From Actinomadura rudentiformis (GTDB lineage: Bacteria > Actinomycetota > Actinomycetes > Streptosporangiales > Streptosporangiaceae), in assembly GCF_008923185.1 (NCBI RefSeq), contig NZ_WBMT01000012.1:248001-312000 (forward strand): a stretch of DNA of 64,000 nucleotides. The letters run 5' to 3'. Below the pieces are notes generated by a model, which was not told the origin of the DNA, did not search any database, and saw nothing but the letters and a program-made list of their open reading frames with translations. A program made the position numbers and the translations under genes. The first letter of the stretch is position 1. The number at the start of each line of letters is the position of its first letter. Below, piece after piece: positions 25,286-35,464 of the stretch.

Positions 25286-26752
25286 TTAGTGATCGTCGGA
25301 GGGTTCGGCAACCTTGGGGGTGGCGCGCATGCCGACGTACACGCACCGGGTGCCGGTCGTGAGCGTGGAGAAGACCACGGGCATGTAGTCCTCGCTGAAC
25401 GAGGGGCCCGCGCCGGAGGCGGCGAAGACGGCGTCGGTGACCGGGGTCAGTTCCATGTCGAGGGGCGGGGAGAGGTCCTTCATGCCGTCGACGAACTCGT
25501 ACACCATGCGCGGTTTGCCGTCGCGTTCGCTGACCGTGATGACGACGCCTTCCCGCTTGTACGTGCCGATGTACGGAGTGACGTCCACGGCGACTGGGGG
25601 TGTCGCGGGGCCGAAGGGCTCGGGCATGCGGACTCCGGCCAGATCGTGGAGCAGTTCGCGGAAGAGCTCGGCGTAGAGCCGGCGGGCACCGCCGCCGTTG
25701 GTGAGCAGGACGACGGCCACGCCGGCGTGAGGAACGACGCGCAGGTAGCCGTACTGGCCGATCGCGGCTCCGTCGTGGCCGTAGCCGGCGATGCCGTCCC
25801 AGTCGTACAGCACCCACCCGAGGGCCTGGCCGTCGGCGCTGACCGTCCACTTGTCGGGGACGTCGACTTCCCGGCGCTGCATCTCCGTGACGGCTTCGGG
25901 GGACATGAGGCGGGTGCCGTCGGGGGCGGTGCCCGCGTTCAGGTGCAGCTGGGCGAGCCGGACCACGTCACCGGCCGACACGATGACGCGGCCGTACGGG
26001 CCTGCCGAACGGGGCATCATGTCCCAGATCGGCGCCGGGTCGGGGTCCTGGCCGGGCTCGCCGAGGTGACTCATCGCCACCGGGAACCGCAAAGCCTCCT
26101 CCGGGAGCGTCATCGTGCGTTCGAGGGCGAGGGGCGTCACGAGCATGTCGTGCAGCGCCTGGTCCCAGGTCTTTCCGGTCAGGACCTCGATGATCCGGCC
26201 CAGGACGACGTAGCCGACGCTGCCGTAGGAGACGGCTGTCCCCGGCGGGCAGTCCAGGGCCACGTCGCGGGCCTTCTCCACGTACTTGGCCAGGCAGTCG
26301 TCGCCGCGGCCGGTGTCGAGGGTGAAGTCGTTGGTCAGGCCGCCGGTGTGCGACAGGAGCCGGCGGGTCGTGATGACCTTGGTGGCCTCGGGGTCGGGCG
26401 TGGCGAACTCGGGAAGGACGTCCACCACGGGTGCGTCCAGGTCCAGCAGGCCCCGGTCCACGAGCTGCATGATCAGGGTGGCTGTGTAGATCTTGGCGAT
26501 CGAGCCGGACAGGAAGACCGAGTCGGTGGTGACCTTCGCGCCGGTGGCCCGGTGCAGGACTCCGCTGGCGAGCTCGTGGATCTTGCCGTCGACCAGGATG
26601 GCCAGCTGAGCTCCGGGAACGTGGTGGGCGGCCCGCAGTTCGTCCAGGCGCGCCTGCCACCGGTGGAGGGAGAAGTCCCGGCCGGTCGAGGTCCTGGTGC
26701 CCCATGGGCCCTCGGCCGTCCAGTGGCCTTGGGCGTCCCACTTCTCCGTCAT
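25286..26752 (-). CDS. serine hydrolase, beta-lactamase/D-aminopeptidase-like (class C fold)
   Basis: A 488-residue penicillin-binding-protein-like hydrolase without a signal peptide. The SxxK motif is seen as SGSIAKIY near residue 82. The Tyr motif is SYGSVGYVVLG near 185, with Ser in place of Asn in the usual YxN. The third motif is GHDGAA near 325. A C-terminal beta-domain (YIGTYKREGVVITVSE) of about 110 residues follows, as in D-aminopeptidase/EstB-like proteins. A cytoplasmic esterase or peptidase is more likely than a true beta-lactamase. The response regulator gene ends 87 bp upstream on the same strand. Confidence 0.85.
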   Translation of the reverse strand: MTEKWDAQGHWTAEGPWGTRTSTGRDFSLHRWQARLDELRAAHHVPGAQLAILVDGKIHELASGVLHRATGAKVTTDSVFLSGSIAKIYTATLIMQLVDRGLLDLDAPVVDVLPEFATPDPEATKVITTRRLLSHTGGLTNDFTLDTGRGDDCLAKYVEKARDVALDCPPGTAVSYGSVGYVVLGRIIEVLTGKTWDQALHDMLVTPLALERTMTLPEEALRFPVAMSHLGEPGQDPDPAPIWDMMPRSAGPYGRVIVSAGDVVRLAQLHLNAGTAPDGTRLMSPEAVTEMQRREVDVPDKWTVSADGQALGWVLYDWDGIAGYGHDGAAIGQYGYLRVVPHAGVAVVLLTNGGGARRLYAELFRELLHDLAGVRMPEPFGPATPPVAVDVTPYIGTYKREGVVITVSERDGKPRMVYEFVDGMKDLSPPLDMELTPVTDAVFAASGAGPSFSEDYMPVVFSTLTTGTRCVYVGMRATPKVAEPSDDH

Positions 26753-26839
26753 GATTCTCTCCTTGCAAACGTTGTCCTCGTTGTGCGAACACTGTACGCA
26801 TCGCGACGCGCGTGCGCAACTGAGGACGGTGTTTGCGAT

Positions 26840-27502
26840 TCAGGCGAGGCCGGCGTCGTGGGCCAGGAGGGCTATCTGGGTCCGGTTGTCGAGGTCGAGC
26901 TTGGTGAGCACCGAGGAGACGTGCGCCTTGACGGTGGCGACGCTCATGAACAGCTCGGCGGCGATCTCGGCGTTGGAACGACCCCGCGCCACGGCGAGGA
27001 CCACCTCGTTCTCGCGCGGGCTGAGGGCCGCGAGCGCGGCCTGGGCGCGTTCGAACGCGTCGGCCTGCGTGGCGGCGCGGTCCATCAGACGCCGGGTGAC
27101 CTGCGGGGACAGGATCGGCTCGCCGGCCGCGACCCGGCGGACCGCGGTGACGATCTCGGCGGGCGGGGTGTCCTTGAGCAGGAAGCCGCCGGCGCCCGCG
27201 CGCAGCGCGTGCAGGATGTTCTCGTCGGTGTCGAACGTGGTGAGGACGATGACCTCGGGCGGATCGTGGCGGCCGCGGAGCCGCCGGGTGGCGGTGATGC
27301 CGTCCACGCGCGGCATCCGCAGATCCATGAGCACGACATCCGGGACGTGCAGGTCGGCGGCCGCGGACACCTCGTCGCCGTCGGCGGCCTGACCCACCAC
27401 GACGATCCCGTGGACGCCGTCGAGCATCATGGACAGCCCGGCGCGTACGAGTGCGTCGTCGTCCACGATGAGCACGCGCAGCTCGGAGCTCACGCCGGCC
27501 AT
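26840..27502 (-). CDS. NarL/LuxR-family response regulator
   Basis: A 220-residue two-component response regulator. The receiver domain starts RVLIVDDDALVRAGL, with the phosphoacceptor Asp in PDVVLMDLRMPRVDG and the switch residues in VIVLTTFDTDE and LLKDTPP. The C-terminal LuxR helix-turn-helix reads LSPRENEVVLAVARGRSNAEIAAELFMSVATVKAHVSSVLTKL. Starts at 27502 (ATG) or 27493 (GTG, overlapping the kinase stop as GTGA) are both plausible. Either way it overlaps and is co-translated with the upstream sensor kinase. Targets are unknown; the serine hydrolase downstream is a candidate. Confidence 0.93.
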   Translation of the reverse strand: MAGVSSELRVLIVDDDALVRAGLSMMLDGVHGIVVVGQAADGDEVSAAADLHVPDVVLMDLRMPRVDGITATRRLRGRHDPPEVIVLTTFDTDENILHALRAGAGGFLLKDTPPAEIVTAVRRVAAGEPILSPQVTRRLMDRAATQADAFERAQAALAALSPRENEVVLAVARGRSNAEIAAELFMSVATVKAHVSSVLTKLDLDNRTQIALLAHDAGLA

Positions 27503-28620
27503 GGTAGCCACGCGTGCAGGCGGAACTCGCCGCCGGTCGCCTCATGGTCGAGCCTCCCGCCGGCCAGCCGGACACGTTCGGTCAAGCCGACGAGCCCGGT
27601 GCCGGAGCCGAGCACGGCAGGGCCGGCGCTCCGGTCCACCGGCAGCGGATTACGGACGTCGATCACGAGGCGGTCGCCGGGGCGTCCCGTGAGCGTCACG
27701 TGGACCGGGCGGTCCGCGGCGTGCTTGCGCGCGTTCGTCAAGGCCTCCTGGACGACCCGGTAGGCGGTCCGGCCGGCGGCGGCCGGAAGAGCGGACGGCT
27801 GCGTCACCTCGTCGCGGACGTCCACCGGCGTCCCGGCGTCGCGGGACTCCTCGACCAGGCGGGGGATGTCGGCCAGCACGGGCTGCGGGCGGGATCCGGC
27901 GTCCTCCTCGTCGTCCCGGAGCAGGATGATCACGTCGCGGAGCTCGTCGAGCGCCTGGTGTGCGCCGGTCCGGATCACCCCGGCGGCACGGGCGAGCTGC
28001 TCGGGCGGGGCGTCCGGCCGGTACTCCAGCGCGCCCGCGTACGTGGCCAGCAGCGACAACCGGTGGGCCAGCACGTCGTGCATCTCGCGCGCGATCCGGG
28101 TGCGTTCGAGCATCCGGGCCTCGGCGACCCGCCGCCCCTGCTCGGCCTCGGCGCGGCGGGCCCGTTCGCGCAACGACTCCAGGAGCGCCCGGCGGGAGCG
28201 GGCGAGTGCGCCCCATCCGACCAGCGCCCCGTACGCGACGGTGATCAGGATGAACCACCAGCCGTAGGAGATGCCGCCGGTCGGCCGCCACCATCCCTGC
28301 ACCGCGTGCGCCGCGACTCCCGCCGAGGCGACCGCGAGGGCGGCGGGGAGGCGGCGCCGCTGCGCGACCTGCAGCGCGCCCAGCGTGGCGGTCGGCGTGG
28401 CCGCGGCTGAGAGGCCCGCCAGCAGGCTCAGCGCCAGCGCGCCGGCGACGGGCCACCGCAGCAGAACGGGCAGCACGGCAAAACCCGCGACTCCGACGGT
28501 GATGTCCAGCCAAAGGAGATCGCCCGCCGCGCCATGCCGGCTCACGATCGTCAGCGCGACCAGAACCCCGACCGCGACCACGCCGAGGATCGTCTTCACG
28601 TCTCTGACCTCGCTGTTCAC
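27490..28620 (-). CDS. sensor histidine kinase, HisKA_3 type
   Basis: A 376-residue membrane kinase partnering the downstream NarL-type regulator. The N-terminal 130 residues hold about five hydrophobic segments (ILGVVAVGVLVALTIV, VGVAGFAVLPVLL, ALALSLLAGLSAAA, GWWFILITVAYGALVGWGAL). The dimerisation helix reads ERTRIAREMHDVLAHRLSLLATYAGALE with the phosphorylated His. The ATP-binding domain shows VVQEALTNARKHA and GSGTGLVGLTERV. No separate sensor domain is seen, so it probably senses through the membrane segments. Start candidates are GTGs at 28620 and 28599; 28677 is less likely. Confidence 0.92.
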   Translation of the reverse strand: MNSEVRDVKTILGVVAVGVLVALTIVSRHGAAGDLLWLDITVGVAGFAVLPVLLRWPVAGALALSLLAGLSAAATPTATLGALQVAQRRRLPAALAVASAGVAAHAVQGWWRPTGGISYGWWFILITVAYGALVGWGALARSRRALLESLRERARRAEAEQGRRVAEARMLERTRIAREMHDVLAHRLSLLATYAGALEYRPDAPPEQLARAAGVIRTGAHQALDELRDVIILLRDDEEDAGSRPQPVLADIPRLVEESRDAGTPVDVRDEVTQPSALPAAAGRTAYRVVQEALTNARKHAADRPVHVTLTGRPGDRLVIDVRNPLPVDRSAGPAVLGSGTGLVGLTERVRLAGGRLDHEATGGEFRLHAWLPWPA

Positions 28621-28739
28621 CGGGCCACAGTAGCCCCGGACCGCGCGCCGCCGCCCCCTACGAAAGTCGGTATCCACCTCGACCGCGGTCGGATCACCCG
28701 GCGCGACGGCGGAAGATCCTATGGCGTACGCTCGCGCGC

Positions 28740-29264
28740 ATGTCGGAGTGCCACTGCATCCTGTGCGAGGACCACGGCGAACTCGATGACATCGACCGCC
28801 AGATGATCGAGAACGTGCGGACGCACGGGTGGGGCGTCATCAACGTCCCGGCCGACGACGTGGGGCCGGGCTGGTCGTTCAGCGTGGGGCTCTGGCACAG
28901 CCACCGGTCGCCGGAGCTGGCGATGTTCGGCCTGGACATGGACGTGACGCAGCCCGTCATCAACAACCTGGGCCGGGAGATCGCCGACGGTCGGGCCGCA
29001 GCGGACGGGCAGGAACGGCACGGGCTCATCAACGACTATCCGATCTTCCTCAAGCAGGTCGACCCCGGCTGGTACCGGACGTTCTTCGGGAGCGCGATGG
29101 CCTTCTACCAGCGACCGCCGCTGCCGGTGATCCAGCTGGTGTGGCCCGACCTGGACGGACGGTTCCCGTGGGACGCGGACACCGCCGAGGGTTACCAGGC
29201 GATGCAGCCGCAGGCCTGGCTGGCGCGGGACGCCCATCCGCCAGGAGTGTGGACCCAGGCGTGA
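28740..29264 (+). CDS. DUF4262 domain protein
   Basis: A 174-residue soluble protein. It begins with a Cys-rich CHCILCEDHG motif, followed by the DUF4262 core: HGWGVINVPADDVGPGWSFSVGLWHSHRSPELAMFGLDMDV, then NDYPIFLKQVDPGWYRTFFGSAMAFY and a WPD-containing C-terminus. Function of the domain is unknown. It is convergent with the MFS gene. Confidence 0.85.
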   Translation: MSECHCILCEDHGELDDIDRQMIENVRTHGWGVINVPADDVGPGWSFSVGLWHSHRSPELAMFGLDMDVTQPVINNLGREIADGRAAADGQERHGLINDYPIFLKQVDPGWYRTFFGSAMAFYQRPPLPVIQLVWPDLDGRFPWDADTAEGYQAMQPQAWLARDAHPPGVWTQA

Positions 29265-29287
29265 TCAGAGGTCGCAGCCGCTGACCG

Positions 29288-30778
29288 TCAAGCGGCCGGG
29301 GTCTGCGGAGTGGGGCGGGGGAGGAAGGCGACCAGTGCCGTGCCCGCCGCGGTGATGATCGCCGCGACCAGGAAGGCCGTGGCGTAACCGGCGGCCAGAT
29401 CGGAGCCGGACTCGGCGGCGGCGGTGGCGAGGATCGTGAGGCCGATGGCGCCGCCGATCGTGCGCGAGGTGTTGACGATGCCCGCGACGGCTCCCGCCTC
29501 CGCGGCGGAGGCGCCGGCGGTGGACGCCTCCACCAGCGGCGTCATCAGCAGGCCGAAGCCGACGGCCATGGTCACGCCGGGACCGAGGATCGAGCCGAGG
29601 AACGTGCCGTCCGCGTGCAGGACCGCGCTCTGCCAGGCGAAGCCGCCCGCCGCGAGGAGGCCGCCGAACGCGGCGAGCAGCCGGGTGTCCATGCGGTTCA
29701 TCAGCGTGGGAGCGAGCTTGGAACCGACGATGATGCCGATCGTGTGGGGCAGGAAGGACAGGCCCGTGCGTACCGCGCTGTAGTGCAGGACGTTCTGCAT
29801 GTATAGCGACAGGAAGTACCAGAGGGCGAACCCGCCGAGCATGCTGACCATGGTGGCGAGGTTGCCGACCGCGACGCTGCGGAGACGGAAGAGCCGCAGG
29901 GGCACGAGCGGCTGCGGCGTACGGGCCTCGACGGCGACGAACGCCGCCAGGGTGACCAGTCCGGCGATGAGCGGGACCAGCGAGTCGGTGGACGTCCAGC
30001 CGTACGTCTCGGTACGCGTGATGCCGAAGTTGAGCAGCGCCACACCGGCGGTGACGAGCGCGGCGCCGGGCAGGTCGAGGCGCGGGCGGCCGGTGGTGTC
30101 GCGCTCGTCGCGCAGCCACACCGCGGCGATGACCGTCACGACGATGCCGATCGGCACGTTGATCAGCAGGACCCAGCGCCAGTCGAGGTAGTCGGTCAGC
30201 AGCCCGCCGACCAGGCCGCCCGCCGCGCCGCCGGCCGTGCCGACGGCGGTCCAGGTGGCGATGGCCTTCGTCCGGGCCGGACCGGCCGGGAACGTGCTGG
30301 TGATCAGTGACAGCGTGACGGGCGCCAGGATCGCGGCGCCGAGGCCCTGCGCGGCGCGGGCGGCGATCAGGGTCCCACCGTCCGGCGCGAGGCCGCCGGC
30401 GAGGCTGGCGACCGTGAAGACGCCGAGTCCCACGATGAAGATCCGCTTACGGCCGAACAGGTCGGCGGCGCGGCCGCCGAGCAGCAGGAAACCGGCGAAC
30501 GTGAGCGAGTAGGCGTTGACGACCCATTGCAGGCCGGTGGCGCCGAGCCCGAGCCCGCTGCGCATGCCGGGCAACGCCACGTTGACGACGGAGATGTCCA
30601 GGACGACGAGGAACTGCCCGATGCTCGCGGCGAGGAGCGCCGCCCACGCCGGCGTGGAGGGGCGCCCTCCGGTCTTGTGCGCTGTGGGCTCCGTGTGCGG
30701 CATGGATTTCGTGTGCGGTGTGGACTCGTCGGCGAGCCCGGGCTCTTGGGTCGCGGTCATGGCCTTCATGCTGGCCAT
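29288..30778 (-). CDS. MFS drug/metabolite exporter, DHA2 (EmrB/QacA) type
   Basis: A 496-residue transporter with about 14 membrane helices. A hydrophilic, His/Thr-rich N-terminal tail of 40 residues precedes the first helix. Family motifs are LDISVVNVALPGM (motif D1), the loop GGRAADLFGRKRIF (motif A) and GTAGGAAGGLVGGLLTDYLDWRWVLLINVPIG (motif C and following). This indicates proton-coupled efflux of a small molecule. Several ATGs (30778, 30769, 30760) could start it. No regulator is adjacent. Confidence 0.92.
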   Translation of the reverse strand: MASMKAMTATQEPGLADESTPHTKSMPHTEPTAHKTGGRPSTPAWAALLAASIGQFLVVLDISVVNVALPGMRSGLGLGATGLQWVVNAYSLTFAGFLLLGGRAADLFGRKRIFIVGLGVFTVASLAGGLAPDGGTLIAARAAQGLGAAILAPVTLSLITSTFPAGPARTKAIATWTAVGTAGGAAGGLVGGLLTDYLDWRWVLLINVPIGIVVTVIAAVWLRDERDTTGRPRLDLPGAALVTAGVALLNFGITRTETYGWTSTDSLVPLIAGLVTLAAFVAVEARTPQPLVPLRLFRLRSVAVGNLATMVSMLGGFALWYFLSLYMQNVLHYSAVRTGLSFLPHTIGIIVGSKLAPTLMNRMDTRLLAAFGGLLAAGGFAWQSAVLHADGTFLGSILGPGVTMAVGFGLLMTPLVEASTAGASAAEAGAVAGIVNTSRTIGGAIGLTILATAAAESGSDLAAGYATAFLVAAIITAAGTALVAFLPRPTPQTPAA

Positions 30779-30898
30779 GGTCCGTCCGGTCCCGCGTCGG
30801 CCAGGGGGACCAGGATCCGCCGGTAGTTGGACCTAGGACCATCGCGCCGGGGCTGGGAGACCTGGGTGGCTCAACGATGCCGTTAGCCTGGTCAGGCT

Positions 30899-32041
30899 AT
30901 GGATCTGCTGGCGACGGCCTGGGGCGACTTCACGCTCGCGCGCTTCCCGGACAACCCGCGTGACAGGCTGCGGGCCTGGGACGCCTCCGACGAGTACGTG
31001 CTCCGGCACCTGGCCGATGAACGAGTGGACCTCTCGGGTCCGGTGGTCGTGGTCGGTGATCGCTGGGGTGCCCTGTCCACCGCGCTGGCCGCGTTCCGTC
31101 CCGTCCAGATCTCCGACTCGTTCCTGGCGCAGTCAGCCACCCGGGCCAATCTGGAGCGGAACGCCGTCGGCACAGGCGCGGTCCGGCTCATGACCACCAG
31201 GGACGCGCCGCCCGAACGCATCGACGTCCTGCTGATCCGGATTCCCAAGAGTCTCGCGCTGCTGGAAGACCAGCTGCACCGTATCGCACCCGCGATCCAC
31301 GAGCGCACGGTGGTCGTCGGCACGGGCATGGTCAAGGAGATCCACACCTCGACCCTGCAACTGTTCGAGAAGCTCATTGGCCCGACCCGTACCTCGCTGG
31401 CGGTCAGGAAGGCCCGGCTCATCTTCTGCACACCCGACCCGAGCATCCCCAGGCGTCCCAGCCCTTGGCCCCACACCTACTCCTTGCCGGACGGCATCGG
31501 CATCGCATCGGGCCGTACGGTGGTCAACCACGCCGGGATCTTCTGCGCCGACCGCCTCGACATCGGCACCCGCTTCTTCCTCCAGCATCTTCCCGAAGAC
31601 GGCGACTTCGGCCGCATCGTCGACCTCGGCTGCGGAAACGGAGTGGTGGGCATGGCCGCCGCGCTGGCGCACCCCGACGCGGACGCGCTTTTCGTGGACG
31701 AGTCCTTCCAGGCCGTCGCGTCCGCCGAAGCCACGTTCAACGCCAACACGTCCGGTACCCGCGATGCGGAGTTCCTTGCGAGTGATGGGCTCTCGGCCGT
31801 TCCGGCCAAGTCGGCGGATCTCGTTCTCAACAACCCGCCGTTCCACTCGCACCAGGCGACCACCGACGCGACCGCTTGGCGGATGTTCACCGGCTCCCGC
31901 AAGGTCCTCCGGCCGGGCGGTGAGCTCTGGGTCGTGGGCAACCGGCACCTCGGCCACCACGTGAAGCTCCGGCGGATCTTCGGCAACTGCACGACCGTGG
32001 CCGCCAATCCCAAGTTCGTCATCCTGCGGGCCACTGTCTGA
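30899..32041 (+). CDS. class I methyltransferase, RlmG/RsmC-like rRNA guanine-N2 methyltransferase
   Basis: A 380-residue protein made of two related halves, as in RlmG/RsmC. The N-terminal half is a degenerate methyltransferase domain (SGPVVVVGDRWGALSTALAA). The C-terminal half is catalytic: IVDLGCGNGVVGMAAALAHP binds SAM, DLVLNNPPFHSHQ is the NPPF catalytic motif for exocyclic amino groups, and RPGGELWVVGNRHLGHH follows. It presumably modifies a guanine in 23S or 16S rRNA. Convergent with the P450 gene. Confidence 0.85.
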   Translation: MDLLATAWGDFTLARFPDNPRDRLRAWDASDEYVLRHLADERVDLSGPVVVVGDRWGALSTALAAFRPVQISDSFLAQSATRANLERNAVGTGAVRLMTTRDAPPERIDVLLIRIPKSLALLEDQLHRIAPAIHERTVVVGTGMVKEIHTSTLQLFEKLIGPTRTSLAVRKARLIFCTPDPSIPRRPSPWPHTYSLPDGIGIASGRTVVNHAGIFCADRLDIGTRFFLQHLPEDGDFGRIVDLGCGNGVVGMAAALAHPDADALFVDESFQAVASAEATFNANTSGTRDAEFLASDGLSAVPAKSADLVLNNPPFHSHQATTDATAWRMFTGSRKVLRPGGELWVVGNRHLGHHVKLRRIFGNCTTVAANPKFVILRATV

Positions 32042-32058
32042 CAGGAACGCGCCGGGTC

Positions 32059-33252
<1,194 letters not shown>

Positions 33253-33295
33253 CAACGCTCCCTCTCCAAACGACGTTCCCCTCGGGTGGCTTCGG

Positions 33296-34078
33296 TCAGG
33301 GAGCGGGCTGTGTGTCGCGCACGGGAAGGAGGTCTGGGCGCTTGGCCACCCGGCCGTCGCCGGACGAGCGGCCGCGCAGGCGGCGCATCACCCAGGGGCC
33401 CAGGAAGCTGCCGACCCAGAACGCCTCATTGCCGACGCGGCGCAGGGTGCCGATGGGCCTCGCGGCTGGAAGCGGATTCGTCCACGAGTCGTCGCTGTCC
33501 GGCAGGCCGAGCGCGTGGGCCGCGGCGGCGGCCATCAGGGCGTGCCCGAGGGGCGCGGCGTGGATCCGGTCGGGACTCCACAACCGTGCGTCGCAGGTCA
33601 CGGCATGCGGAAAGGCGTCGACGACGATGACCCCATGCCGGCGCGCCGCGTCCCGGATGCCCGCGTTGAGCTCCAGCACCCGCGGCCGCAGCCGCGCCAC
33701 GACCGGTGCGATCTTCGCGATGTCGGGGAAGGTGAACGTGACCACCTGGGCACCCTGGCCGGTCAGTGCCGCGAACATCGCCTCCAGCTCACCCGTCACC
33801 GCCGCCGCGTCGAAGCCCGGCCGGACCAGGTCGTTCATCCCCGCCATGACCGAGGCCAGATCCGGCTTGAGGGCCAGTGCGGGCGCCAGCTGTTCGGCTC
33901 TGACCTGAGCCGCGAGCTTGCCCCGTACCGCCAGGTTGGCATAGGTCACCGCCGGCTCGGTCGCCGCAAGCAGTTCGGCCAGGCGGTCCGCCCACCCCCG
34001 GTAGCCCGTGAGCTCGTCACCGTCCATGAGCCCCTCGGACTGGCTGTCTCCGATCGCGACATACCGCAGGTAGGACAT
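33296..34078 (-). CDS. SGNH/GDSL-family hydrolase
   Basis: A 260-residue esterase-type protein. Block I is YVAIGDSQSEG at the N-terminus with the nucleophile Ser. Block III is MAGMNDLVRP and block V is SPDRIHAAPLGH with the catalytic Asp and His. No signal peptide is seen. The ATG at 34078 has AGGTGG 6 nt upstream. It lies 43 bp before the P450 on the same strand, so the two are probably one transcript. Confidence 0.9.
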   Translation of the reverse strand: MSYLRYVAIGDSQSEGLMDGDELTGYRGWADRLAELLAATEPAVTYANLAVRGKLAAQVRAEQLAPALALKPDLASVMAGMNDLVRPGFDAAAVTGELEAMFAALTGQGAQVVTFTFPDIAKIAPVVARLRPRVLELNAGIRDAARRHGVIVVDAFPHAVTCDARLWSPDRIHAAPLGHALMAAAAAHALGLPDSDDSWTNPLPAARPIGTLRRVGNEAFWVGSFLGPWVMRRLRGRSSGDGRVAKRPDLLPVRDTQPAP

Positions 34079-34100
34079 GGCGAGCCACCTAGTCAAAAAT

Positions 34101-34112
34101 TGGAATATTCCA
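34101..34112. promoter_or_regulatory. 12-bp palindrome TGGAATATTCCA upstream of the SGNH gene
   Basis: A perfect AT-centred palindrome 22 bp upstream of the SGNH start, in the divergent region shared with the macrolactam acyltransferase gene. Possible operator for the SGNH-P450 transcript. Confidence 0.35.
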
Positions 34113-34153
34113 TCTGCGGGTCATCGTACTGGACAATCTGGACTATGAGGAGT

Positions 34154-34171
34154 TAGGGGAACGTAGGGGTT
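34154..34171 (+). promoter_or_regulatory. cluster direct-repeat element, copy 1
   Basis: TAGGGG-AACGT-AGGGGTT, with the two AGGGG units spaced 10 bp apart. It lies 33 nt before the start of the acyltransferase gene and points toward it. See the finding on the five-copy element. Confidence 0.6.
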
Positions 34172-34204
34172 CTCCGGGGATGAGGCGATCAGCAGGCTGG
34201 GCCC

Positions 34205-35125
34205 ATGGAACCCGATGTTCGCACGGGCAGCGCCGTCGTCTTTCCGGGAATGGGCCCGTCGAGTTTCGCCGACGTGGCGCGGTTCATGCTCATCAATCCA
34301 GCGGCGCGGAAGCTGGTGAAGGCCGCTGACGAGGTCCTCGGCTACTCGCTGGTCGACCGGTACCGCGAGAACGACGGCGACTACAGCGAATATGCGCAGG
34401 TGGCGTTCTTCGTCAACTGCCTGGCGCTCGCCGGGGAAGGGCTCGACCCCGAGGTGTGCACCGGCCCGAGCTTCGGCGGGAAGATGGCGGCGGTCTACTC
34501 GGGGGCCCTGTCGTTCGACGACGGCGTGTGGATGACCTCGCGGTGGGCTCGGTGCCTTGACGAGTACTTCGCCGAGGAGCACGGCGAGCTGATCACCCAT
34601 TCGTTCGCACGGACTCCGCCAGAGCGGCTGGGCGAGATCCTGGCCGAGTTGGACGCGCGGGGCACGTGGCACGAGATCTCGTGTCACGTCGACGACGACT
34701 TCACGATGCTCACCCTCGGCCAGAACGAGCTGGAGTGGCTGGAGAAGAGGCTGCGGCAGGCCGGGGGGCTGCCGCTCTACTCGATGTATCCGCCGATGCA
34801 CGCGAGCGTCTTCGCGCCGCTGCGGGAGAAGATGGAGAACGAGGTCTTCCGTGAGCTGACGTTCTCCGATCCCGCGCTACCAGTGATCGCGGACCAGGAC
34901 GGGGCCGTGCTGGAGACCGGGGCGCAGGTCCGGGAGATGTTGCTGGACGGGCTCGTCCGGGCGGTGCGGTGGCCCGACGTGGTGGCCGCCCTGAAGGCGC
35001 GGGGGATCGGGCGGCTCGACGTCGCCGGGCCGGATCGGCTGTTCGGCCGGGTGCCGTGCACGACACGGAACTTCGAGGTCGTCCGGCACGATCCTCGATC
35101 GGCCACCCGGCCGCGCCGACGCTGA
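34205..35125 (+). CDS. ACP acyltransferase (VinK-like) for starter transfer
   Basis: A 306-residue stand-alone acyltransferase of the malonyl-CoA:ACP transacylase fold. The nucleophile elbow is GPSFGGK (Ser89) instead of the GHSxGE of malonyl transferases, and the general-base His is in PPMHAS (His199). In beta-amino-acid macrolactam pathways the VinK-type enzyme moves a dipeptidyl starter from a free ACP to the loading ACP of the first PKS. The altered motif and the neighbouring ACP, adenylating enzymes, decarboxylase and mutase support that role over malonyl loading. The ATG at 34205 has only a weak ribosome-binding site. Confidence 0.85.
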   Translation: MEPDVRTGSAVVFPGMGPSSFADVARFMLINPAARKLVKAADEVLGYSLVDRYRENDGDYSEYAQVAFFVNCLALAGEGLDPEVCTGPSFGGKMAAVYSGALSFDDGVWMTSRWARCLDEYFAEEHGELITHSFARTPPERLGEILAELDARGTWHEISCHVDDDFTMLTLGQNELEWLEKRLRQAGGLPLYSMYPPMHASVFAPLREKMENEVFRELTFSDPALPVIADQDGAVLETGAQVREMLLDGLVRAVRWPDVVAALKARGIGRLDVAGPDRLFGRVPCTTRNFEVVRHDPRSATRPRRR

Positions 35126-35127
35126 TG

Positions 35128-35364
35128 TCACGTCATCTGGGTGAGCGTCTTCCAGAGAGTGGCGGGGGTGGCGAAGGTCTCCATGGTGAGCGCGTCGTCG
35201 ACGAAGCGGACGCCGTAGGTGCCTTCGAGCAGGGCCAGCAGTTCGACGGTGCCCAGCGAGTCCAGGCCGAGGTCGCGCAGGCTCGCGTCGGCCCCGAGCT
35301 CCTCGTCCGGCTCGATGAAGGGCAGGAATCCGCGCAGAATGTCCTCGAATTGTGCATCCCACAT
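35128..35364 (-). CDS. stand-alone acyl carrier protein (VinL-like)
   Basis: A 78-residue ACP with the phosphopantetheine Ser36 in DLGLDSLGTVELL, of normal length for a discrete carrier. In the proposed pathway it carries the beta-amino acid during decarboxylation and aminoacyl protection. It lies on the opposite strand to its partners, ending 2 bp from the acyltransferase stop. Its own copy of the direct-repeat element lies 69 nt upstream (35434-35451). The ATG at 35364 is preceded by GGGAG. Confidence 0.9.
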   Translation of the reverse strand: MWDAQFEDILRGFLPFIEPDEELGADASLRDLGLDSLGTVELLALLEGTYGVRFVDDALTMETFATPATLWKTLTQMT

Positions 35365-35433
35365 GGCTACTCCCTGGGTCTTTCGACTTTTTGTGCGCTG
35401 TCACCACTTAATGCGGTCGCCGGGGAATGGGAC

Positions 35434-35451
35434 AACCCTTGGCGACCCCTA
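35434..35451 (-). promoter_or_regulatory. cluster direct-repeat element, copy 2
   Basis: On the minus strand: TAGGGG-TCGCC-AAGGGTT. It lies 69 nt upstream of the ACP gene and points toward it. It also lies 13 nt before the plus-strand adenylation gene, so it may serve both. Confidence 0.55.
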
Positions 35452-35464
35452 TGGAGGGACTCCG

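Noticed and set aside
25286..26752. True beta-lactamase resistance gene
   Set aside because: No signal peptide, the YxN motif is altered, and the extra C-terminal beta domain points to an esterase or peptidase-type relative.
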